Source of the DNA: Sulfurovum sp. TSL1
GTDB taxonomy: Bacteria > Campylobacterota > Campylobacteria > Campylobacterales > Sulfurovaceae
NCBI RefSeq assembly: GCF_019972135.1
Contig: NZ_BPFI01000002.1
Span: forward strand, 124,001 to 188,000
DNA: 64,000 nt
Direction: 5' to 3'
A program made the translations under genes and the position numbers. Below the pieces are notes generated by a model that was not told the origin of the DNA, searched no databases, and saw only the letters and a list, made by a program, of their open reading frames with translations. Shown here piece after piece: positions 18,814 to 27,615 of the stretch. Position 1 is the stretch's first letter, and each line of letters opens with the position of its first letter.

Positions 18814-19251
18814 ATGTTGGAAGCGTTAATGAAGCTTTTGCTCAGTAAAAAAAAGTTGTTTGAGATGATGACCTATAAAGTTGAAAGCACAAAAGAGATA
18901 TTTGAGGTAGTTGGTGTGGTTGAACCTGCATGTGAAAAATATAATTTTGCTCTTTTGCACCATTATGTGTATCATGAAGTTGTTAAAGATAAAGGCTTTC
19001 CAATTAAAAGGAAAGTATATATTTATGAGGTATGTCAAGCCAAGGTTGCAGCACTGGTATTAACAGAAGAGGCACAATTCGCACCTTTTATGCCATGTCG
19101 GGTTGCCATCTATGAAGATGAATCCAATGTAGTGATTTCAACACAAAATATGCAAATGCTACTAGATACACTAGATAAAAACACCGATCTTTATGTGCAG
19201 ACAAATACACTGTTTAACACATTAAAATCACTAATGAAGGATCTAAAATAA
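18814..19251 (+). CDS. DUF302-family protein
   Basis: A 145-residue cytosolic protein with the DUF302 pattern: a YKVESTKE start, YEVCQAKVAALVL in the middle, and the Cys-containing segment FMPCRVAIYED. The biochemical role of DUF302 is not established; these proteins are common beside sulfur oxidation and metal genes. ATG 18814 is chosen over 18784 because AAAGGAAAT precedes it and it gives the usual N-terminus. It overlaps the DsrE-like gene by one base. A second DUF302 gene lies at 49523-49912 and a third is reduced to its tail in the fusion at 32925-33386. Confidence 0.8.
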   Translation: MLEALMKLLLSKKKLFEMMTYKVESTKEIFEVVGVVEPACEKYNFALLHHYVYHEVVKDKGFPIKRKVYIYEVCQAKVAALVLTEEAQFAPFMPCRVAIYEDESNVVISTQNMQMLLDTLDKNTDLYVQTNTLFNTLKSLMKDLK

Positions 19252-19604
19252 TGATAACGATCATACTTAACCACCATCCATATGACGGTTCAGATGTTAC
19301 ATGGAATGCGCTTCGTTTGGCTTCAACTCTACATGAAAATGGTGAGGAGGTAAACATTTTCTTGATGAATGATGCCGTTGATCTTGCCAGAGACAAAATG
19401 AGTAAGCCTGAAAGCTATGACCATGATTTGGTCTCTATGCTTAAAAATATGTATGAAGCCGGTGTGTCATTGCAGGTTTGCGGTACATGCAATGCACGGT
19501 GTGGATTGTTTAAAAATGAGCCTTATTTCGATGAGAGTATATCTTCTACAATGCAAGTTCTTTCTGACTGGGTAAGCCAAAGTAAACAAGTTTTAACCTT
19601 TTAG
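19251..19604 (+). CDS. DsrE-family sulfur-carrier-like protein
   Basis: A 117-residue protein with the DsrE/DsrF fold pattern: NHHPYDGSDVTWNALRLA, EEVNIFLMNDAV, and the Cys cluster CGTCNARCG near residue 78, where DsrE-type proteins keep their persulfide-carrying Cys. It probably accepts or passes sulfane sulfur in the cytoplasm. It is coupled to the upstream DUF302 gene and followed by a secreted rhodanese. The three-Cys cluster is richer than in DsrE itself. Confidence 0.82.
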   Translation: MITIILNHHPYDGSDVTWNALRLASTLHENGEEVNIFLMNDAVDLARDKMSKPESYDHDLVSMLKNMYEAGVSLQVCGTCNARCGLFKNEPYFDESISSTMQVLSDWVSQSKQVLTF

Positions 19605-19701
19605 TTATAGTTTACGTTTGGATTTTATAAGCATTCTTTGAAGTATTGGGTTGTAGAGGATTGGAAACAACTACAGAGAGTAGATACAGATAATAAAAGT
19701 T

Positions 19702-19715
19702 GTGCTATATAGCAC
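19702..19715. promoter_or_regulatory. Perfect 14-bp palindrome upstream of the rhodanese gene
   Basis: GTGCTATATAGCAC lies 29 bases before the rhodanese start and just upstream of the AAGGAG ribosome site. It could be an operator or a small hairpin in the leader. I saw no second copy at the ArsR promoter, so assignment to that regulator is weak. Confidence 0.35.
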
Positions 19716-19743
19716 TTAAGTGAGTAAATAAAGGAGAAATAAA

Positions 19744-20667
19744 ATGAAAAACTTAATGAAAAAAATGGCAGTGATCATGGCGACGACAACAATGATGTTT
19801 GCATTGGAAGTGCCAACAGACCATTTAGTCTCAACAGATTGGTTGGCAAAACATATAAATGATGAGAATTTAGTCATCATAGACACAAGAGAGGCTAAGG
19901 ATTATAATAAAGGGCATATTGAAGGAGCAGTAAACTATCCAAAAGAAATATATTTTCAAGGCAAGTTGGGAACAGTAATGGAGCTTCCCAGCACCCCTGC
20001 ACAAATGCAAGAGATGTTGCAAAATGCAGGTGTGACAGACGAGTCTGCCATTGTTTTTTACAGTGGGGGAAAGAATAGTGTAGATTTTGCAGATGCTGCA
20101 AGTGGACTATGGAACAGTTGGATATATGGATTACAAAATGTAGCACTGCTGAATGGCGGATATGCAAAGTGGATTTATGAAAAAAGATCAACGACCACTA
20201 AGTTACCAACCATTACTAAAGGTGATATAGAGCTTGAAACCTATGATAAAAGTGCCGTTGCTTCTATCAATGATATTTTTGAAGCTATATACGATGAGGA
20301 TAAACAAATTGCAGATGCAAGAGTAGGAAAATTTTATAGAGGTGAAGACACTCGAGAAGATTTAGCAAGGCACGGAAGAATACCAACAGCAAAACTGACA
20401 CCAATGATCAGATATGTAAAAGATAGTGGCAAATATTTTGCATTTTTGGATAAAAATGAAACAAAACAAATATTATACAATAATGGATTTGGTGTTGAAC
20501 TTGATAAACCTTTAAATTTATATTGTAATTCGGGTCATAAAACGAGAGGATTATGGTTTGTTGCAAAGTTTTTAGCTGAAATGAAAGATGTAAAAGTTTA
20601 TGATGGTGGAATCATTGAGTATTCAAGAAGTAATATGCCGATGGAGACTGGTGAACCAATGGACTGA
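19744..20667 (+). CDS. Secreted tandem-rhodanese sulfurtransferase
   Basis: A 307-residue protein with an N-terminal signal (MKKMAVIMATTTMMFA) and two rhodanese domains. Domain 1 (about 30-170) has the DTREAKDYNKGHIEGAVNYP signature but Ser at position 107 where the catalytic Cys belongs (FYSGGKNS), so it is inactive as a sulfurtransferase. Domain 2 keeps Cys 261 in LYCNSGHKTRG. It probably moves sulfane sulfur in the periplasm. It is the last gene of the ArsR-linked unit. A relic of the 3' end of a second copy lies at 30115-30181. Confidence 0.87.
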   Translation: MKNLMKKMAVIMATTTMMFALEVPTDHLVSTDWLAKHINDENLVIIDTREAKDYNKGHIEGAVNYPKEIYFQGKLGTVMELPSTPAQMQEMLQNAGVTDESAIVFYSGGKNSVDFADAASGLWNSWIYGLQNVALLNGGYAKWIYEKRSTTTKLPTITKGDIELETYDKSAVASINDIFEAIYDEDKQIADARVGKFYRGEDTREDLARHGRIPTAKLTPMIRYVKDSGKYFAFLDKNETKQILYNNGFGVELDKPLNLYCNSGHKTRGLWFVAKFLAEMKDVKVYDGGIIEYSRSNMPMETGEPMD

Positions 20668-20960
20668 TCAAGGTTTGCTTGATGTGATTACACTTATTAA
20701 GAAGGTAGCATCCAGGCAAGCAAAAGAAGTGACTTAAACACTCATCAAAGTATGGAACCGATCAAAGATATGACACTTACGTTCACGAGTGATTGAGAGT
20801 GCACCTCACGGCAGTGTTGTATATTGGACGAACTGGGCATTATTTGGGTGGAGTAAGGATCAGTTTGCCTAGATACATACAGCTTTTATGGTACTTTTTA
20901 TGTTTTAGATCATTTTCACCTTTTCCAGCCTGACACGCTGTTCATATCTAAAGAGGTTAT
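20668..20960. other. Gene-free decayed sequence
   Basis: No frame of support. The stretch has several short open pieces interrupted by stops (around 20780-20880) and looks like decayed coding sequence, but I could not match it to any gene in the window. Confidence 0.4.
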
Positions 20961-21305
20961 ATGTCAGGTTTAGAAAATCAATGCATTATGCATAGAGTTG
21001 GTCATAAAACCAAAGATGTGTTCTATTCTTGCCCTTATTGCCAATATATGCTTTCAATGTTTGCTTATAGCATCACTAGTTGCATCAACAGAATCAGCAA
21101 TGAACTACAAATGCTTGGAGAGCTCTTTCAGAAGTTATAATGTGAACTTGAAGCACTTGTCATATCAATGCAACTCTTTATTCAGATACCTGACAATATT
21201 TCCGATATTGAAAATATTGTCAAGGGAAATAAAGATCTGCTTTACATTATCGCGGTATTAAGGGTTTATACGCAAAAAGAGTTAGATTTTATGTGCCAAA
21301 GTTGA
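20961..21305 (+). pseudogene. Small Cys-containing gene interrupted by one stop codon
   Basis: AAGAGG precedes ATG 20961. The frame runs 59 codons to a TAA at 21138-21140 and then stays open in the same frame for another 54 codons to TGA 21303-21305. The first part holds a CPYC pair (FYSCPYCQYM) and His residues; the second part is helical (DNISDIENIVKG, VYTQKELDFMCQ). A single nonsense change explains the break. Alternatively the first 59 residues are still made as a small protein. The family is unknown; the position beside copper genes and the CxxC suggest metal handling. Confidence 0.5.
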
Positions 21306-21348
21306 GTTAATTAGTGAAATTTTAAAAATGGTTACATAGAAATTTATA

Positions 21349-21738
21349 CTACATACCCTTATCGCATTTTCCTGTTTCGCACTTCATAACAGAGGTTTCT
21401 TTTTTTGGTATCTGAAGGCTATTGTCAGAAGAACATTTTGTACTTAGTCTTCCAGTCTTCCTTACTCGAACACAAGCGTATAACTCTTTGGTTGTCATGG
21501 CTTTAAGTACACAGTCCCGCCTATTGTCATCTTCTGTGAGTTGGTTTAAAATATTCATTTTCTTTTTTACCAGTAGAGCAGAACCATCCACCATACTTGC
21601 TCCACATTTACCGGCACCACACTTCATGCCACCTTCAGTGAGCGATTTGGTTTTTTCTTTGTCATTACAGCCTGACAATAAAGTTATGGATGCAAGGGCA
21701 ACAAAGAGTAGGGTTGTAGTTAATAATTTAGGGTTCAT
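21349..21738 (-). CDS. Cys-rich lipoprotein with MKCxxGKC motifs
   Basis: A 129-residue lipoprotein with lipobox LLSGC at about residue 20-24. It contains MKCGAGKCG after the lipid anchor and MKCETGKCDKGM at the very end, separated by a helical middle with more Cys (RDCVLKAMTTKELYACVRVR). Such paired Cys motifs are likely soft-metal ligands, reminiscent of the EGKCG repeats of bufferin-type proteins. It overlaps the 3' side of the CusA-type pump gene by four bases and is the last gene of the cusCBA operon, so a periplasmic copper-binding role like that of CusF is plausible. Confidence 0.75.
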   Translation of the reverse strand: MNPKLLTTTLLFVALASITLLSGCNDKEKTKSLTEGGMKCGAGKCGASMVDGSALLVKKKMNILNQLTEDDNRRDCVLKAMTTKELYACVRVRKTGRLSTKCSSDNSLQIPKKETSVMKCETGKCDKGM

Positions 21739-24700
21739 TTTCTATCCTTAAGTATTTTTTTGAGTTTATGTTTCTCATACATTTCAAAGAAGATAGGTAT
21801 AAGAAGTAGGCTAAGTACAGCAGAAGTTACCACTCCACCAATCATTGGTGCAGCAATACGTTTCATTACTTCCGAACCTACACCAGAAGTCATCATTATA
21901 GGAAATAATCCTGCTAAAATGGCAAAGACAGTCATAAGCTTAGGTCTTACTCTTTGTACAGCACCTTCATAGATGGCAGCATCTAAATCTTTGAAATTAA
22001 ATGCGTTTCCTATTTTTTGACGCATTTCATCTACACTTTCCTGTAGATAGACTATCATCACGATGGCAGTCTCTGCAGAAATACCCAGCAAAGCTAGGAA
22101 TCCGACAATTACGGCGATACTCATATTAAAGTCTAACATTTGTATATAGATAAGTCCTCCTATTAAAGCAAATGGTAGAGTGAAGAAAACAATAAGGGTA
22201 GGTATCATAGTTTTAAGTGCAAAATAGATGAGTACTAAAATAACTAAGAGTACTGTGGGGATGATCCATTTGATCTTTTTCATCGCTGATTCAAGATATT
22301 CTGACTGTCCTGCCCATTCAAAATAGTATCCTGCAGGCAGCTTTAGATCAGCCAATACTTTCATAGCTTCTTCTTTATAGGTGACAACACTCATCCCTTG
22401 TTGTGGAGTAATGTACACAAAGGTCACTGGTGTTGCCATCTCAGATTTGATGACTGAAGCACTCTCTCTGTATTCGACTTTTGCAAAAGTGGAAAGTGGT
22501 ACAAACCCCAGTGCTGTCTTGACTTGAATGTTACGTATTGCATCTAGATCACGTCTCTCTTCTTCTTCAAAACGCAGTGCAATAGGATAGCGTTCCAAGC
22601 CTTTATACATAGTAGTTATTTTTTTACCACCAATGGCAGCTGATGTATACTCTTCTATGAGCGATTTAGATATATTGTAATGTTGAAGGGCTTCTGCATC
22701 AATATTGATATCTATAAAGAAACCTGCACTTGCTTGATCTGAGAAGACAGATTGGGTACTTTTCATATCACGTAGTTTATGCTCTATCTCTAGGGCTACT
22801 GATTGCAGTCCATCAGAATCTTTTCCAAAGAGTTTGATCCCTATAGGGGTACGGATACCTGAGAGAAGCATATCTATACGTCCACGGATAGGATAGGTCC
22901 ACGAGTTGACCAACCCAGGTATCTGTAGTGCTTTTTCCATTTCTGCTAAGAGTTTTTCACGTGTCATACCTGGACGCCACTGATCTTTAGGCTTAAAGGT
23001 AATGATAGTCTCTAACATACCAAGTGGCGCTGGGTCAGTAGCAGAATCTGCACGGCCTCCTTTACCAAACACAGTGGCTACTTCAGGGAAACTTTTAATG
23101 ATTGCATCTGTTTTTTGAGTCAGTGCTTTACTTTGATCGACAGAGATCCCATAGGGTGTCACTGGCATATACATCATAGTCTGTTCATCAAGCATTGGCA
23201 TAAACTCCCAGTTTAACTTTTCATAAAGAGGTTCTGAAAAAGCGAGAAGCCCAATAGCTAGAGCGATAACCACATATTTGAGTTTTAATCCATAAATCAA
23301 AATAGGATGGTAAAGCCAAATAAAAAAACGGTTGAGTGGGTTTTTACTTTCAGGGATGATATGCCCTCTAACAAAAAACACCATCAATACTGGTACCAAG
23401 GTTACAGAGAGTAATGCACCTGCTGTCATCGCAAAAGTTTTTGTAAATGCCAATGGTGAAAAAAGTAATCCCTCTTGTCCGTTGAGTGCAAAGATAGGTA
23501 AAAATGATACCACAACCAAGGCTAAGGCGAAGAAAATAGGACGCCCGACAAGCTGTGAAGACTTGACGAGAATGGCGATACGTTCAGCATTGTTAAGTTT
23601 GGCACCTTTTTTTGTTTCTTCTTTATGGATAGATTTATGGGCATTCTCTATCATCACAATGGAAGCATCTACCATGGCACCGATGGCAATGGCTATCCCT
23701 CCCAAGCTCATAATATTAGAACCTATACCAAAAAGTTTCATCAGTAAAAATGGTAGAGCGATGGTAAGCGGTAGCACGATAAGCATAATGATTATTGAAC
23801 GAAAGTGCATCAAAAACAGCCCAATGATGATCACAACAATGATACTCTCTTCAAGAAGAGTATGTTGTAGTGTTTCAACAGAAGCTTCTATAAGTTCAGA
23901 ACGATCATAAGTAATCATGATATCTACATCTTCAACTTCAAGCTCTTTCATCTTTGTTTTAATACGGTTGATGGCAGAATAGACATCTTCACCATACCGT
24001 ACCATAACTATACCGCCGACGACTTCTCCTTCGCCATTAAGATCTGCCATACCACGACGTGCTGCAGGGACCATCTCTACACGACCTACATCGCCTAGCG
24101 TAAGAGGTACACCATCTTTGGTAGTAATGACAAGTTTTTGGATCTCATCGAGATCTTTAATGTACCCTTTTGCCTGTACCATCCACTCAAATCCATTTTG
24201 AATGACAATACGCCCACCCGTATCATTATTGTTCTCTTTGAGTGTTCTTGCGATGTCTTTCACTGAAAGATTGTATTGGACCAATGCATCATTATTGACC
24301 GTTATTTGGTAGGTTGGAACAAAGCCACCAATGGTCGCAACATCACTGACACCATCGACACCCATAAGTGCGTACTTATAGTAGTAATCTTGCAAGGTTC
24401 TAAGTTCATCCAGTGTTTTTGTTTTAGAGGTAAGTGCATATTCATATGCCCAACCCACACCTGAAGCATCAGGTCCAAGTGTGACTTCCATGGTGTCCGG
24501 AAGCTGGCTCTGTATGGATGCGAGTTGTTCAAGTACGCGGCTTCTTGCCCAGTAAAGGTCTGTATCTTCTTTGAAAATGATGTATATAAGAGCATTTTCA
24601 TAGGTAGAAAAACCACGAACCGTTTCAATGTTGGAAATGGCAAGAAACTGTGAGACCAAAGGATAGGTTCCCTGGTCTTCTATAATTTCAGGGCTTTGTC

Positions 24701-24866
24701 CTTTCCATGTTACCTGCACGATGACCTGTGGAGGGGAGAGGTCAGGTAGTGCATCTAACGGCGTGTTTTTCATAGCCCAGACAGAACCGAGGATGAGAAA
24801 GAGTGTTGCCATTAAGACTAGAAATCGGTTTTTTACACTAAAGGATATAAGTTTTTCTATCATCAA
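21735..24866 (-). CDS. cusA: Copper/silver RND efflux pump, inner-membrane subunit
   Basis: A 1043-residue heavy-metal RND transporter with two sets of six membrane helices and large periplasmic loops. Helix 4 reads AIAIGAMVDASIVMIENAHKS, the pattern of the copper/silver (HME4, CusA/SilA) branch, with the proton-path Asp. N-terminal TPLDALPDLSPPQVIVQ is also typical. It extrudes Cu(I)/Ag(I) from periplasm and cytoplasm through CusB and the TolC-like channel encoded upstream. Four-base overlaps with both neighbours show tight coupling. No separate cusF gene is present. Confidence 0.93.
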   Translation of the reverse strand: MMIEKLISFSVKNRFLVLMATLFLILGSVWAMKNTPLDALPDLSPPQVIVQVTWKGQSPEIIEDQGTYPLVSQFLAISNIETVRGFSTYENALIYIIFKEDTDLYWARSRVLEQLASIQSQLPDTMEVTLGPDASGVGWAYEYALTSKTKTLDELRTLQDYYYKYALMGVDGVSDVATIGGFVPTYQITVNNDALVQYNLSVKDIARTLKENNNDTGGRIVIQNGFEWMVQAKGYIKDLDEIQKLVITTKDGVPLTLGDVGRVEMVPAARRGMADLNGEGEVVGGIVMVRYGEDVYSAINRIKTKMKELEVEDVDIMITYDRSELIEASVETLQHTLLEESIIVVIIIGLFLMHFRSIIIMLIVLPLTIALPFLLMKLFGIGSNIMSLGGIAIAIGAMVDASIVMIENAHKSIHKEETKKGAKLNNAERIAILVKSSQLVGRPIFFALALVVVSFLPIFALNGQEGLLFSPLAFTKTFAMTAGALLSVTLVPVLMVFFVRGHIIPESKNPLNRFFIWLYHPILIYGLKLKYVVIALAIGLLAFSEPLYEKLNWEFMPMLDEQTMMYMPVTPYGISVDQSKALTQKTDAIIKSFPEVATVFGKGGRADSATDPAPLGMLETIITFKPKDQWRPGMTREKLLAEMEKALQIPGLVNSWTYPIRGRIDMLLSGIRTPIGIKLFGKDSDGLQSVALEIEHKLRDMKSTQSVFSDQASAGFFIDINIDAEALQHYNISKSLIEEYTSAAIGGKKITTMYKGLERYPIALRFEEEERRDLDAIRNIQVKTALGFVPLSTFAKVEYRESASVIKSEMATPVTFVYITPQQGMSVVTYKEEAMKVLADLKLPAGYYFEWAGQSEYLESAMKKIKWIIPTVLLVILVLIYFALKTMIPTLIVFFTLPFALIGGLIYIQMLDFNMSIAVIVGFLALLGISAETAIVMIVYLQESVDEMRQKIGNAFNFKDLDAAIYEGAVQRVRPKLMTVFAILAGLFPIMMTSGVGSEVMKRIAAPMIGGVVTSAVLSLLLIPIFFEMYEKHKLKKILKDRK

Positions 24867-26047
24867 TATATCCCGTTTATTTGTGCATCAGAATCCATCA
24901 TGAAGAGAGCATTGTTCACAAGTGTTTCACCTGCATGTAAACCTTTGGTAACTTCAAAATATTTGTTATCCAATGGTTTAACATTAATGATGACTGGTTC
25001 ATATTCACCTTTGAATTCTGTCGCAAGAAATGCATACCATATACCATTTTTACGCATAGCTGCTGTACGTGGGATAAGCAAACGTTTTTTTGATTTTGCA
25101 GTAGCATGCACCTTTGCATACATGCCGGGTCTTAAACTCTCTTGTGAATCATTGTTTAAAACAAGACGCAGTGTTGCTGTGGCTTCTTTAGTGTCAAGCA
25201 TAGGATAGAGTAGTGATTTGTGTGCTTTGAATGTTTTTTCCACACCTTTGGGCTTTACCATGAAATTCTCTAGCATCGGTAGCATTTTTAGTTCTTCTTG
25301 AAAGAGTTTCACTTCCATCCATACTTTTTCTAGATTTACAATCTTAAAGAGTCTTTTTTTTGATGTAAACGATGCACCTTGATTGATATTTTTTTCAAAG
25401 ATCCAACCAGAAATAGGTGCATAGACAGTTGTATATATATCTGCATATTTATCCGTTTCTATACATTTAATCTCTTTTTCATCTACACCGAGGAGTTTAA
25501 GTTTTATTTTTGCACTTTCAAGCATTTCAGGCATGGAGGTCTTTTTATTGTAATTGATAGAATTTAAGTAGTCTTGTTTTGCTTTGTATACTTCTGGTGA
25601 ATAGACTTTTGCCAGCGCATCACCCTTTTTTACTTTTTTATAAAGCGTATCAGCGTAAAGCTCTTCTACAAAACCATTGTACCAAGTAAGTACATCTACC
25701 ATAGCTGAATCTTCTGCAACGATATAGCCATAGTTGACTTTTTCTTTAGCAGTACTAAGCTCTTTGACTACGACAGTTTTGACATTGAAAAGTTGTTTTA
25801 CTGTTGATTTTGTTGGCGCGATTTCTTTCTTTGGAATAACTTTTGATTTATTGGCATCTCCGGAAGAACATTTTCCTGTTTCGCATTTCATAGCAGAAGT
25901 CTTAATCTCTTTTTTGGGTACGTTTTTTGTAACAGCACTTTCCTCTGTTACGTTTACCTGCTTCACAGTCTTCATGGTACTTTCTGCCAAAAGTGTAGAG
26001 CTTAATATGAAAGCCGATGCGACTAAAAGAGTGATGTTTTTTAACAT
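24863..26047 (-). CDS. cusB: Copper/silver RND efflux, periplasmic adaptor
   Basis: A membrane-fusion protein of 394 residues with signal peptide, a lipoyl-like barrel region (VNYGYIVAEDSAMVDVL ... VKKGDALAKVYSPEVYKAKQDYL) and a C-terminal membrane-proximal domain (GLHAGETLVNNALFMMDSDAQ) typical of CusB. Between the signal and the adaptor domain there is an extra linker of about 50 residues with MKCETGKCSSG, the same Cys motif as in the neighbouring lipoprotein. This tail might deliver copper to the pump in place of CusF; that is inference. Confidence 0.9.
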   Translation of the reverse strand: MLKNITLLVASAFILSSTLLAESTMKTVKQVNVTEESAVTKNVPKKEIKTSAMKCETGKCSSGDANKSKVIPKKEIAPTKSTVKQLFNVKTVVVKELSTAKEKVNYGYIVAEDSAMVDVLTWYNGFVEELYADTLYKKVKKGDALAKVYSPEVYKAKQDYLNSINYNKKTSMPEMLESAKIKLKLLGVDEKEIKCIETDKYADIYTTVYAPISGWIFEKNINQGASFTSKKRLFKIVNLEKVWMEVKLFQEELKMLPMLENFMVKPKGVEKTFKAHKSLLYPMLDTKEATATLRLVLNNDSQESLRPGMYAKVHATAKSKKRLLIPRTAAMRKNGIWYAFLATEFKGEYEPVIINVKPLDNKYFEVTKGLHAGETLVNNALFMMDSDAQINGIY

Positions 26048-27240
26048 TATAATTCTCCTATGAGTGATTTTAATTTTGCTTGTGTTCTAAAGTATTCCGC
26101 TTTTATAGAAATACTTTCTTCTTCTAAGTCTAGTTTTTGTTCAAGAAGGTTTGTATAGGCGAAGAGATCTCCACCTTGTTGTATACTTGCTTGTGTAAGT
26201 TCAAACATGTGTTCGAGTTGAGGCAAAGTTTCATGGTTTAAAATGTTATAGATAGTATGTGCTTCGATGAGTTTTGCATACATAGTTTCAATGTCACTTT
26301 CTAATGATGACTGATAGTCCAAAGAGGCACTGGCAGCAGCTAGGACTTCTTTACGGGCAGCTTCAGTTTTTAATTTTTCACTACCATAAAGCGGGATAGT
26401 GGCACCTATCGTAATGCTTGCAAAGTCATTAAAGTCATTACGACTAAAATATCCCACTTTTACATAAGGATCAGGCATTGTATCGAGAGATTGTATCTCT
26501 CTGTTCGCATCAGCAACACTTTTTTGAGAAAGACTCATATGGTAGACTGGATTGTTTTCAAGTTTAGCAAGGTAATAGTGTAAACTTTTAGGCTTTTTCA
26601 TGGTTAGTGTAGTTGAGATTGAATTTATGTTAGCGTTCACCAAGTACTTGAGTTTTGCTTTTTGAGTTTTAAGCATCGCCTTATAGTTGGCAGCTTTTAT
26701 TTTGACTTTGGTCAGAAGTAAACTGGCATTCATACTATTGGTATGGCTCTTACTTTCTGTTGAAGCATATGAAGTGTAAAGTTTGATGTTCTGTTGTGAT
26801 ACTTCAATATATTTTTTTACTATATCGATACGTGCTTCTATCTCTTTTATAGTATATACAGTCATTCGTATCTCTTCGGCAAGTTTAACCTTAGCTGCAT
26901 CATAGGAATTAAGGATAACGTTTTTTTGAGCTTCTGTATATGTTTTACGTGCATCTAACTTACCAAACCAAGGGAATTTTTGTTTAAAATTGATGGCTTG
27001 ATACTGCATGGGTTCAAGGTCTCTACTGAAAGGATCTCCAAGTTGTATGTCATTAATGGTAAAGGATAGATCCGGATTTGAAAAGTTCTGAGACAGTGCA
27101 ATTTTCTCATCCATGGCAGAAAGGCGATGTTCAATAGCTTGCAGGGATGGATGTGCTTCTATCGCATTATTAATAAGTTGCTGTATACTTTGTGCATGCA
27201 CTATACCTATAGATAGTATAGTTAAGAGTATGATATGCAT
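26047..27240 (-). CDS. cusC: TolC-type outer-membrane channel of the Cus system
   Basis: A 397-residue outer-membrane efflux protein. It has a signal peptide (MHIILLTILSIGIVHA), two long coiled-coil repeats (QQLINNAIEAHPSLQAIEHRL and later LSQKSVADANREIQ) and short strand segments (VKVGYFSRNDFNDFASITIGATIPL), matching the CusC/TolC repeat structure. It is the first gene of the operon, and its start lies about 40 bases downstream of the tandem-box operator. One base is shared with the start of the adaptor gene. Confidence 0.88.
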   Translation of the reverse strand: MHIILLTILSIGIVHAQSIQQLINNAIEAHPSLQAIEHRLSAMDEKIALSQNFSNPDLSFTINDIQLGDPFSRDLEPMQYQAINFKQKFPWFGKLDARKTYTEAQKNVILNSYDAAKVKLAEEIRMTVYTIKEIEARIDIVKKYIEVSQQNIKLYTSYASTESKSHTNSMNASLLLTKVKIKAANYKAMLKTQKAKLKYLVNANINSISTTLTMKKPKSLHYYLAKLENNPVYHMSLSQKSVADANREIQSLDTMPDPYVKVGYFSRNDFNDFASITIGATIPLYGSEKLKTEAARKEVLAAASASLDYQSSLESDIETMYAKLIEAHTIYNILNHETLPQLEHMFELTQASIQQGGDLFAYTNLLEQKLDLEEESISIKAEYFRTQAKLKSLIGEL

Positions 27241-27280
27241 GAGTCTCTCCTAAGTTATAAATTATAGATATTTTATTTAA

Positions 27281-27302
27281 AAAGTGTGTACAAAGTGTGC
27301 AC
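27281..27302 (-). promoter_or_regulatory. Operator A: tandem TGCACACT boxes, cusCBA promoter
   Basis: On the transcribed strand, TGCACACTTTG is followed by TACACACTTT, the two CACAC cores 11 bases apart. TAAAAT lies exactly 8 bases after the second core, with a further TATAAT at 17. The arrangement is shared with eight other sites in the island and fits two tandem half-sites for an OmpR-type activator overlapping the -35 region. Confidence 0.75.
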
Positions 27303-27427
27303 ATCATATTTTAGTTTATTTCATGTTTTATATGTAAAAGATAAGCTTTTTACTAGAGATTATACATTACGTATATAGGAGCTTTGTAGAGATGTTTTTA
27401 AAAAAATATTCAAAAAATTATAATAAA

Positions 27428-27446
27428 GAGCCACTTGTAAATTCAA
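27428..27446. repeat. Relic of the local insertion sequence end
   Basis: GAGCCACTTGTAAATTCAA differs at only two positions from the internal part of the IS left end near 16680. It lies in the 313-base gap between operator A and the CDF gene, which otherwise holds no supportable gene. The rest of that gap (27450-27600) looks like scrambled remnant sequence. Confidence 0.5.
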
Positions 27447-27615
27447 CTCAAAAAAGTAGCCAATTATAGTTTGATTATGTTAGCGGATTGTATGGTAGCT
27501 TTGTTTGTTTCGGTCGTCACCTCATTTTTATGACTGACGTCCCCATGTGTCTACACCAGAGTAGGAGACAAAGCCAAGATAGCGATCTCAATATATTTGT
27601 TTGAGGTTATTGTTC

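Noticed and set aside
23332-23910. 192-codon ORF on the plus strand inside cusA
   Set aside because: Antisense shadow of a clear RND gene; low-complexity translation without ribosome site.
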